From Codonopsis lanceolata (lineage: Eukaryota > Streptophyta > Magnoliopsida > Asterales > Campanulaceae), in assembly GCA_013146195.2 (NCBI GenBank), contig CM028377.1:106804094-106868093 (forward strand): a DNA stretch of 64,000 nucleotides, written 5' to 3'. Position 1 is the stretch's first letter; every line of letters begins with the position of its first letter. Below the pieces are notes generated by a model. That model searched no databases and had not been told where the DNA came from. It saw nothing but the letters and a program-made list of their open reading frames with translations. Of the stretch, positions 54,561 to 64,000 are shown one piece after another. The position numbers were made by a program, and so were the translations under genes.

Positions 54561-55441
54561 TTGATCATCTTGTAGGAAGGTAGGACTCGATCAGGTCGCA
54601 CCTAATCTAAGACCTATGTGATGTCACACGAGTTGCCATGCTAATCGGTACGCAGACCTTTTAGCCACTAGTGATGACTCACTGTAATGAGAACAAGCAA
54701 ATCAACATATATAGAATATGCAAGGTGATAAGTTAATTATCAAAAGCATATTCCAACAATATTCAACCCGTTCAACCTTTCTTTCGACATGGTTTATCGA
54801 AGATAAGATTTGATTAACTTTCAAATTCGAAAATGTTTAAATCAATAAACAATAGCACACTAACAACTAACAAATAAATATCTATACACAAAATTATTAG
54901 AAATAAACAATAAAGTGGTAAACAAATCTGAAAATCAAAATATTGATTATTCAATAAAATAATCATCCATTGGAAAGTAGCCAATATAATATGCAAAATC
55001 TAAATAAGTGAACCTTAAAACCTAATTGGCTAATTACTTTATACTTAGATAAACATCTTGATTCTTCCAATAGAGTTTACATAAAAAAAAACCTCAAACA
55101 AAATTTTTAAATAGTTTAAAAGAAGAAATTAGGTTAGAAATTTGTCTTTTCAAAACTTTGGTAGCTATGAAATTTTGATTTTGCTTCTAGTATTCCGCCT
55201 CTTTTCCATTGCTCGATTGGGGGGGGGGGTCTTTTTTTACTACTTTGATTGTCGAGAGACTCGAGAAGCCGATTCCACACATCTCTAATTTAAGTTAACT
55301 ATCTCTACTTTTTAATTTGCAAAGAGACCCTTTATCTATATATTATATACTAAGTTGGATTAAAATTTAGGGGCACTGTTTTGGGGTGAAATTTTGGGGG
55401 CCCTAGGCAACTGCCTAATGGGCCCTAGGCCCAGGGCCGCT

Positions 55442-56304
55442 ATGTGTCATCCAAAGTAGTTGTTGTCTCATAGATTTTTATGCAAGGCGGATTCATATCA
55501 TCTAATTGGGATGAACACTGTAGCCATCTGCTATAATATTATCTTTATTGTGAACCTGAGAGCTCATGTATTAAGTAAAGATTGAAACCCTTATGGGACT
55601 TTGTGTGGTCTGATAATCATTATGTCATAGTCTCTCAAGAGATCCTTGGGCTAATGTTATCATATGTACAATACTGCTAATCACAGTAGAAGGACAATAC
55701 ATCATAACATAATGATCATTGATCTTGAGTTAAAAAACTTTTGCAATTCATAACATAATGGTCATTGATCTTGAATTAAAAAACTTTTGCAATTCACATG
55801 CTACAAGTTTTATGGTTAGTTTTTATGTGGCCCAATGATATTGTTGGCCTAATTTCCAATTTTATTTTTAATAAGGTACTATTGCATGTCATACTATTGT
55901 GGCATATGGTTACCCTTGGTAATTTAACATGAATAAACTTACCATGAAGTGCTCATATTTCTTGATTATTATGTGTTCTTTATAGGTGATAAAATGTTAA
56001 ACCGTGTATCAGAGATTGGGTCAACAATAATAATGGGAAGGAATGAGAGAAGTTGCATACTTATGGTCATGTTTATCGAGGCGAATTGGTAAGGTTACCA
56101 TTGATATTGGAGTCCACTAGCACTTTCCCTATCAAAATGACTTCTACTGTATTCCAATATTGTACCTCCATTTGTCAAGAGATCCATATTAGTTCTTTTA
56201 TCGCCTTTCTCTTTATTTTTTACTTTTTGTTTGTCGGTTTTGTTCATTGAGGACTAAAAGTCTAAAACAAAATGAAACTTGGGCGACCCAAAAAAAATGG
56301 GTGA
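55442..56304. other. No gene; contains a 46-bp tandem duplication
   Basis: The unit CATAACATAATGATCATTGA at 55703 recurs at 55749. No other feature was recognised. Confidence 0.5.
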
Positions 56305-56312
56305 ACTATAGT

Positions 56313-57098
56313 AGGGGTGTATATGGTTCGACTTGAAACAAATTATAAGTTGAACTGCATATCATTGGTTTGAGAAAAATCAAATTGGAGCTAAACCGTT
56401 TAAAGTTTTGAGTTGAACCGAACCGAACCATGATGGTTTGACTTGGTTCGACTCGGTTTTGTGGTTTGGTTTCATGGTTCGGTTTCGCGGCTTGATTTCA
56501 TGGTTCGATCTGAATTTAGAAAGAGTTCTAGTCATTCAAAATTGAAGTAAACCAATAAAATATTATAAAAACACCCTAAAAAATACTAAAAAATTAAATA
56601 TAATACAATTATATTCATAAACTCACTTTAAAAATTTTGCACAAACTTTCAAATAAAAGGATTAACATTTTTAATTTTTATAATCAATAAATTGAATCAA
56701 ATATAATAAAAATATAATAACGTACATGATATTAAAAACGTTTATGTAAATTCAAAAATTTTAAAGGCAAATTCCTAAATACTAATATTAGCCTTATAGT
56801 TTATATAGTATAAAAATATTAATAGTATAAGAGTACTAAAGTATAAAGGTTAGGAATTCTAAAGAATTTGTTGTTTGGCTCGGTGGTTCGGCTCGATGGT
56901 TCGACTTGGTGGTTCGGCTCAAAATGGTTCGGTTTGACTCGACTCGACATATCAAGCCGCAAACCAAACCAAACCGTTCGACTTCCCAAAATCTCAAACC
57001 GAGCCGAACCATATAGTACCTAAAACCGAACCAAATCGCATGGTTCGACTTGGTTCAACTCGACTTGGTGATTTGGCGACTCGGATTGACACCCCTAA
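56313..57098. mobile_element. Non-autonomous hAT-like element with 8-bp TSD
   Basis: Ends AGGGGTGT and ACACCCCT, flanked by ACTATAGT at 56305-56312 and 57099-57106. Dense GGTTCG / GACTTGG / CGACTCG motifs fill both subterminal regions (56330-56520 and 56880-57080). The middle is AT-rich and non-coding. Confidence 0.85.
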
Positions 57099-57106
57099 AC
57101 TATAGT

Positions 57107-58535
57107 ATTCAAATTAAATCACTATATGTTCCTTTCTTGATCTAGGCAGATCTCATTTGGTATCTGTTTTGCCCTTCCTACCTATCCATGGTACAAATAT
57201 TCAGAGAAATCTCAGCTCCTTGCAACATCCCGATACCTTATATTGTTCAAGTTCATCAGCTCTCAAGGCTATTAAGGCTTGATAACCAATCTTTAATGGA
57301 TATCCTTGATATACTCCTCCGATGGCCAGATCATTGTATATAAGATATGTTACTCTTTAAAACTACTTTTGTGCTAATTATGACTCTTCATTTGTTGTGC
57401 ATTTCTTTAATCTTCATAAATAGTTAAAAGGTTTGACTTTCAAGATTCTTTTTGAGCAGTTCTTGGGTTGACATGAATTTTGAAAATTTAATCTATCTTT
57501 GAAGTATGCTGAGCTACCAAGGTTTGGCCTACAAATTTTGTTTTATGATAGGGATGATATTGGTACATGTTGAACAACAAATGTTATATTTAAAAAAGTA
57601 TTTCAAAATTATAATAGTTTATATTATCAACTTTAATTTTTCTTAATCTTTGCGTTATGAGTTTGTTGTTTACATAAGATTAATATTTTTTTGGCTTTAC
57701 AGCATGTGCCTTGATACAAAAAAAATTAAAATTTAACGTTTCAATTTTATTTTTAAAAAATAATTGACTAAACTAACAAAATATGTGCACTTGAGAGATC
57801 CTTCTAAAAATGTCAATTTTGTGATGCTGTTTTTTTGTTTGAAGAGAGAAGAGAGAAACATTACTTCAATAGCAATATTCTCTCATACAATATGATGTTC
57901 GGAAAAAATGAGAGGAAAAATAGATTATATATTCAACGATTTGTTGTTGTAAAAAAAAATGAGAAAAACAAGCTTTTTAATGAAAATATTTCATGGGGCA
58001 TGCTTAATATAGCACCCATGAAATACTTAATACAACACTTTTGATTGTGAAATTACTATATTAACTTAGTCACATATATATAAACAACAAAATTTAAAAA
58101 AAAAAACATACAAACCAAAAACTCTCATAAAAATTCATTCTCTCTATATTTTATCTCTTCCTCAATTCAAACAAGGTATGTTTTCTAAACTCATTATTTG
58201 TAATTTTGATTTGTGTTCATGAAGAAAAAAATAAAATTGAAGATCGTCGCCGACAACAACCGTGCTTCACCACCACCCGTCGCTAGGATTGCCAAAAAAC
58301 CAATCCTTGGCTGCCTGACCACCGGGTTGGTGGTGTTAAGTTTTGTTAGATTTTATTAGTTTTAGTTAGATTCCGTTAGTTTCTGTTAGTTTATGTTGGG
58401 TTGTTAAAGTTAGTTTTCTTACTTTTCTGTTAGGTCCCTCAAACTTTTGCTACTTGTTATTATTAGCACTTGCTATTTGATATGAGTTGTTTAATTAATT
58501 TTAATTTGTTATAAATTACCTATATGTTTAATATT
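57107..58535. other. No gene recognised
   Basis: AT-rich. A short frame at 58219-58359 (47 codons, Lys-rich start) has no recognised domain. It may be 5' sequence of the PMD locus. Confidence 0.35.
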
Positions 58536-59100
58536 TTAATTAATATTGTTATTAAATATGTTTGTGAATAAGCATGAATATAATTGATTTAAATATTTTA
58601 AATTGATATTGTTAATTAATATTGTTATTAAATTGTTATAATTGTTGTTAGTTGAATATTAAATGATATTATTTATGAATACGCATGAATATAATTGATT
58701 TAAATATTTTAAATTTGTATTGTTAATTAATATTGTCATTAAATTGTTATTAAATGTTATAGTTGTTGTTAGTTGAATATTAAATTATATTATTTATGAA
58801 TAAGCATGAAAAAATGAATATAATTGATTTAATTAATCTATAATAGATATTGTTAATTAATATTGTTATTAAATGTTATAATTGTTGTTAGTTGAATATT
58901 AAATGATATTACTTATGAATAATCATGAAAAAATGAATATAATTGATTTAATTAATCTATAATTTATTTTGCTAATTAATATTGTTATTAAATGTTATAA
59001 TTGTTGTTAGTTGAATATTAAATGATATTATTTATGAATAAGCATGAAAAAAATGAATATAATTGATTTAATTAATCTATAATTGATATTATTCATTGAA
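58536..59100 (+). repeat. AT-rich minisatellite, about five units of 111-121 bp
   Basis: GAATAAGCATGAA-type phrases recur at 58566, 58677, 58798, 58917 and 59036, with the intervening TTGTTGTTAGTTGAATATTA and AATATAATTGATTTAA phrases in register. The last three units are most alike. Confidence 0.92.
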
Positions 59101-59333
59101 AAATTATAGTTTAATTAAAAAATGTTACTTAATTAAAAATTATGGATTAATTAAAATTTTGAATTAGTTAAAAATTATAGATTAATTAATTGCTAAGTAC
59201 AAATACCCTTAGTATAAATAAGTCCACGTAATTAAGAACACTATCTCGTATTATAAATACATACAACACTTTTGAAATACTTAAATAAGTAAATATTTAC
59301 ACTTTTAATATTCAACTTATAATTTTTTTTATC

Positions 59334-62300
59334 GTGCAATGTAGATGTCAGGTTTTAGATGTGATGACAGAAGAAAAAGACCGGTGGTTGATGATGATCC
59401 TGATCTTCAAAATTATAGTGGTTGGCTATATAATCGATGTGTTCATGCATCGGCCCGATGCAGACGAATGGGACAGAGTATTCCAAGACCTAGGGAAGTA
59501 TGAGAGTGAGTCATCATCGCTCCAAGAAGTAGAAGAAGCAAAGAGACGATTGCAGGATGTATCTCCTAAAATGTTTAGATGTCCTTCTGATTCTGGTAAG
59601 GGTTTTGACAGGAATCCTCTGTTTGAGCATAGTTATCAGAGGCATAGGGAGAGGAGGAGGATGTTAGTAGAGGGAGAAGATATGGAGTCCTTCCAGCTCG
59701 AGGCGGACGAGTAGGTCGTGGCCTTATGGAGAGGATAATGCAGCTACGTGATGATGATGAGGAGGATATAGGCAGACATATAGGTGCTAGCCATCCTTCA
59801 CTACAAGGCAGACATGCACGTAGGTCCTGGAGGTTGAGGATATCCAGGTGTATAACTAGGAGAAAGACCTTCTTTTGGTATGGGGCGAGGTCATAGTGGT
59901 ACGATGTTGACGGAGTCTTATCCAGAGGCTCACATATATCATATGCTTTGCTTTTAATGGTCATGCTGCATATGCGATATGAGATGGAAAGGTAAATTTA
60001 AATGTATTTTTTCCCTAGTTTATTAATTTTAAATGTTTTTTTCGTTAAATGTTAATAATATAAATTATATGAGTATGTTAATGCTTTATTTATTTAACAG
60101 GAAAGTGGAGTTTTGAAATACCAATTGCAAACCGAACGTATAGCTTACATGGGCGATAATCAACCATCAAACCCTCAACAATATTATAAGTTAGAACTTG
60201 TTTCATTTGAGGGATAACATGTTTCATCACTTGATCATGCCCTTAATGTGGCGACCCGACCCGGACCCCAAGACGAGATCCCAAGGTCGTGCCGCCGGGA
60301 AATGAACAACATAACAAATAATAGGTAAGCTATAACAACGATACGCTAACAACTTTAACAAATGCGGAAGTGAAACATAAATACAGTGGCGCCCGAGCTA
60401 ACAAACTCAAACTAAATACAACCAAAGAGATAATAAATCTCTCGGTCCAAAAATTAAAAGCATGTGACGCAACATTGGACACGTATAACAAAACACCATG
60501 TCATGTATTTAATAGCAATTAATAAAACCAAGTCATCGGCGCGTTACAGCCGGAACCCAACATTAAACTAAGTCTACAACTTTAGTCTAACATACTCAAC
60601 GGCTAAAAGCATGTCGGAGAACAAACATAATAAACCAACCATCAAATGGTTAACATAACTAGAACATGATCATCATAAATACACAAGGCACGACTAACAC
60701 AAGTCGGCTCCCAAAAGATTAAGTACTAACAACATGAGTATAAATATCAATACACAAAGACTTACTACCCATTGTAAAGTTTACATAACTTTACTTTCCC
60801 AAACGTCCTTGCCAAAAGAAAATGGTACTAAACTACTAGGTAGCAACCTTGAAAAAGCTTCACCAACGATACTCGAGAATCACTTCGATCCGCTAGCGCG
60901 GCTCGGATCTAGGGAAAAACAATCAAACAAAAACGGAGTAAGTCATAAAGACTTAGTAAGTTACTAAACATAACTTCCTGTCATGGCATCATGTTCAACA
61001 ATAATAAATCATGTTATTGGCATAATATAACATTTCATCAATATTCATGTTAAGGCATTTATGCTTAACAATCTTAAATATCATGTTATCAATAAAGTAT
61101 AACAGTTCATTAAATCATCTCAACCATCATATCATATCATATTCACGTAGCACATTATTCACATATAAGTACTCGTGAGATAAATCACATAAAAGAGATA
61201 TAATACCATTACCCTTTTTCCGTCGTGTTGCTCCTGCAAAAACACGTGCAAACCATATGTGTCCTCGATACCCAATTCGTGGTATCGACGTCCCCGAGAC
61301 ATTCTCCACTTGAGTTCCATAGTTATCAAAGTCATGTTTTCATACTAAAACTAAGATCAACTACTTCCCCACCGTGGCCATCGATGGAGGGGTGTGTGCA
61401 ACCCAACACGACGATCCATCGAAATCACGAATCCCACAATTCGTGAAGACGATACATCATCCTACCACAGACTCAACAAACTGACTCCAGTTGGACTCAA
61501 ACTCAAGCATAAGTAATATATACTCATATGCTCAAACAAGTAGGCACATACTCTACAATTTAATAGTCATGCATTTTAATCACAACTAGCATATAAACAC
61601 ATTAGAGATAATATTAAGACTCTAATAATCAAGTGTCTTTCATACGCTTCTAAAATGCTCGGAGGCTTAACCTCCATCAAATCTACCCCAAATTTCGTAA
61701 GACTTAAGCATATAGTTCCTTAAAGTCATACTAACCCGAAGGTTGACTCCGTTGAGTCATTTCTATACTTTCAAAAATTAGGGCATAGAAGCCATTGGCC
61801 ATAATACCCTCCTATGTTCACAACTAATATCAATGACTATATTTTCAAGGTCATTAAACCAACATAACCCCAACAAAACCCCAAAATTAGGAAATCATAG
61901 GGCAAAAATCACATTTCTCAAGCATATATACATTTTAGTAATTTTATCCACATACTCCAATACTTGAACATGCAACATGAGATGGATTAACATACTACAA
62001 TACACATGAATAATATCCTAATCATGGTCTCTAACAAGTTCTTCCAACCAAAATCATCATTTAGGCATATAAAATCATGGCATGTCTAAAAAGCCCTAAT
62101 TGCACACATTGACCTCAAATAGCACAAAGATTGTTTTCTCTAGGGTCAAAGAGGCAAAAATCAAATAGAAAGAGATGAAGTAACTTACTTGCATGAACCA
62201 CTTCAAGCAACAAATTGCAAAATCCAAACGGTGGAAAGTGTTCCTCTAATCCTCCTCTTCACTTCTATGGCTTGGATTGGGAAATGGACAACCCTAGCTA

Positions 62301-63877
62301 TGGACTCCAAGGATGAACTCCCCAAGAACCCTAAAGGACTCTCTCAAGGCTCTCCAAGAAGACTCCCACGTTTTTGAAAAGAGATGACAAGAAATGTGGT
62401 CCTAAATGGAGTCTTATGGCTTATAAGGGGTCAAAATGTGAGTGGGACAAATGTCCAATGATGTGGAGGCAATTAGTGAATTACTCCCAAGATTAAGTCA
62501 AATAATCCACTCAAAACTTAATTAGATGGGTTAGGATATGTTTAGTGGTGTTTAAGGAATTGTGCAGAAAATCGGGGCTGAGCACTCGCTCAACCCCTCC
62601 CCTGGGCGACCGCTCAGTGGCCTTTTCGGTCAAAATGAGTTACTGCATTTTGTGCGCTTGCTCAGCCCAAAACGTTGAGTAACCGTTCAGACCAAACTTT
62701 CAAAATGCCTCAAAATTCAACCCTAAGGAGTCCTAACCCAAACCCAAACATCAAGGGTCGATTCCACACTCAAAATGAGTTCGAAACACACCCGAACAAC
62801 TCCCGGAAAGTCACAAAATGAAGCACGAAACATGCAATAACAAAGTAGAAATTGAATCAATGATCAACCAAGTAAACACACACGATTATGAACATGTTAA
62901 ACATATTATGAATGGTTTACAATACATGTACATGCTAGATTACAACCTAAACGAATTCAAAACATTAAATGAAGAATCAGAAACAAAGTATGAATTCATG
63001 AAACAGAACAACAACGAATGATCTAATAATGCTCCCAAACATATACATGAACATGGTAACATATTTATGACGATTATGAATGCATGTAGACAAGCACAAT
63101 TCAAGCATGCAATAATCTAGGGTATTACACTTAATATTAGCATTTGTCGAGAGATAACATTCAGAAACTAATAGTTTTCACATGCCATTTGGCGAGTTGA
63201 CTGTTACACTACATGGCATCTGGCATATTTTATGAATTCCTGTTACTGAGAAAGCCCTTATCTCGAAGATGCGTGTTGGAGTTGTAAATATTCATCTTAA
63301 GAAACTCTTTAGTAGGTATGACCACGCTTGAGGTGGATGCCGAGATTAAGTCGAGTTCCATTAAGTTAACAACACTGATGGAACATCTAAAATACTCTAC
63401 GACTTATCCCTCAAATGCAACAATAGGGTATTTTTGTGTTGTTAGGGTCTAGTCTCTTCGTGGATAAGTCTCAAACTCGAGTGAGTATCCCTTATCTGCT
63501 ATTTTTGCTCGACTTGATTACCATTCCTAGTTATGCTTGAGGTGCAGCTACCTTAGCATTCCTATATCCTCATCTTGGCGTCTAGGGCTAAGACCTTGTA
63601 TATTGCAGGATGAATGACTTTGCTTGAGGTACGTACATTTTTAATATGGTTAAATTTTCTAACTATTTATTACAATGTTATATTATTTGATAGTGTCTTA
63701 ATTATTTTTTTATAGGCTTGGATATATGAATATTTTCCTACCTTCAAACTAGCTAAGAATAGCGACTGGAAACATCACCAACCAGCGTCGCTAAAATGGG
63801 TGATTGGACAGACCCGACAACAAAATGGATCTCTGCGAGAATACAGGCAAACACTTGATAAATTAACCTTTGACATG
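59334..63877 (+). pseudogene. Plant mobile domain (PMD) gene, broken and split by a solo LTR
   Basis: Segments: 59334-59991, 60101-60246, 63135-63628 and 63716-63877, with splice-like borders AAAG|gtaaat, TTTAACAG|, TTGAG|gtacgt, TTTTATAG| and CATG|gtaata. The first segment is basic/acidic and poorly placed. After the LTR the reading is LILAFVER, a stop, HSETNSFHMPFGELTVTLHG, IWHIL, a typical PMD start. The last exon is open (AWIYEYFPTF ... REYRQTL). PMD genes are transposon-derived or transposon-associated. In-frame stops at conserved positions and the LTR make this a pseudogene. Confidence 0.7.
60247..63129. mobile_element. Solo LTR, 2883 bp, with 5-bp TSD
   Basis: Begins TGTGGCGACCCG and ends GGGTATTACA, flanked by CTTAA at 60242-60246 and 63130-63134. 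There is no internal coding region and no second LTR. Read on the other strand it starts TGTAATACCC. Orientation is not settled. Removing it restores the PMD reading across codons A-L-N/L-I-L. Confidence 0.85.
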
Positions 63878-64000
63878 GTAATATTTTATTTATATGAATA
63901 CTTATTTATTTTGGTAATTTTAAGTAAATAAATGACTTGTCCTAAGTGATATGTACATTATATGAACAAGTGAGCTAAACTCCATTTAGGAAGGATCCGT

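Larger units (their letters stand above)
51448..54757. mobile_element. Unclassified insertion with TGTTGG...CCAACA ends
   Basis: It starts TGTTGGTCCATAATTATGCT, with the GGGGGGTGAATAG phrase common near ends of plant non-coding LTR-type elements, and ends ATTCCAACA. It is non-coding and includes an array of GTCTGCTGGTG-like motifs and an LTR-like segment. No long terminal duplication was found, so it could be a solo LTR or a non-autonomous element. Confidence 0.4.
51168..55441. mobile_element. hAT-like element with other insertions inside
   Basis: Left end TGATGGCCCTGAGATTTTGG (from 51170) and right end GGGCCCTAGGCCCAGGGCCG form imperfect TIRs of the CCCTGAGATTTTGGGGGCCC type known from plant hAT elements with ZMYM-like transposases. 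Flanks ATGTAGTC and ATGTGTC resemble an 8-bp duplication. No transposase frame survives. 51448-54757 looks like a separate insertion. Confidence 0.6.

Noticed and set aside
58536..59100. CRISPR-like array
   Set aside because: Units are contiguous 111-121 bp AT-rich repeats without unique spacers, in a plant genome.
62189..63021. Short frames in the 60.2-63.1 kb LTR
   Set aside because: No domains. They lie inside a solo LTR bounded by a 5-bp duplication.

Overview
This window looks like nuclear DNA of a flowering plant, most likely a eudicot. It is AT-rich and gene-poor. It carries plant-type L1 LINEs with a DUF4283 ORF1 and a zf-RVT domain, Athila-like and other LTR retrotransposons, Stowaway and Tourist-type MITEs, Mutator-like and hAT elements, a tRNA-derived SINE family, endogenous caulimovirid (pararetrovirus) DNA and plant mobile domain (PMD) gene remains. 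A 100-base run of N (22905-23004) marks a scaffold gap. No bacterial features, RNA genes or CRISPR arrays were seen. The species cannot be named from the sequence.

The only host gene I could assemble is on the minus strand. It encodes a kinesin-light-chain-type TPR protein with an arginine-rich, organelle-type N-terminus. Nine exons are spread from 47907 (start codon) down to 7914, and the 3' end lies outside or is lost. Splice phases agree at every junction except those of exon 5 (23094-23175). That exon carries frameshifts and lies 90 bp from the gap, so the gene is either broken or misassembled there. Its introns hold almost everything else between 8 and 48 kb.

Layout: 1-5.8 kb, two divergently oriented Athila-like 3' regions forming an inverted repeat, then one LTR. 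5.8-7.8 kb, the 3' end and LTR of a second retrotransposon. 7.9-8.35 kb, TPR exons 9 and 8. 8.59-15.29 kb, a Mutator-like element carrying a piece of an OVATE-family gene, with a 6.1 kb LINE inserted in its left TIR. 15.9-23.2 kb, exons 7 to 5 among MITEs, a SINE and LINE fragments. 23.2-36.9 kb, a nest: a plus-strand LINE split by a minus-strand LINE (15-bp TSD), itself split by about 9.2 kb of rearranged caulimovirid DNA. 38-48 kb, exons 4 to 1 with further LINE and SINE copies and two adjacent Mutator-like elements, one with a perfect 9-bp TSD. 48-51 kb, composite repeats. 51.2-55.4 kb, a hAT-like element with other insertions inside. 56.3-57.1 kb, a small hAT-like element with an 8-bp TSD. 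58.5-59.1 kb, an AT-rich tandem array. 59.3-63.9 kb, a PMD pseudogene split by a 2.9 kb solo LTR with a 5-bp TSD.

The elements do not form a pathway. They record successive insertions into one very large intron-rich locus and its flank. The most informative single items are the caulimovirid promoter with tandem as-1-like elements, the OVATE-carrying Mutator-like element, the reconstructed TPR gene and the chain of nested insertions whose target duplications can be read directly.
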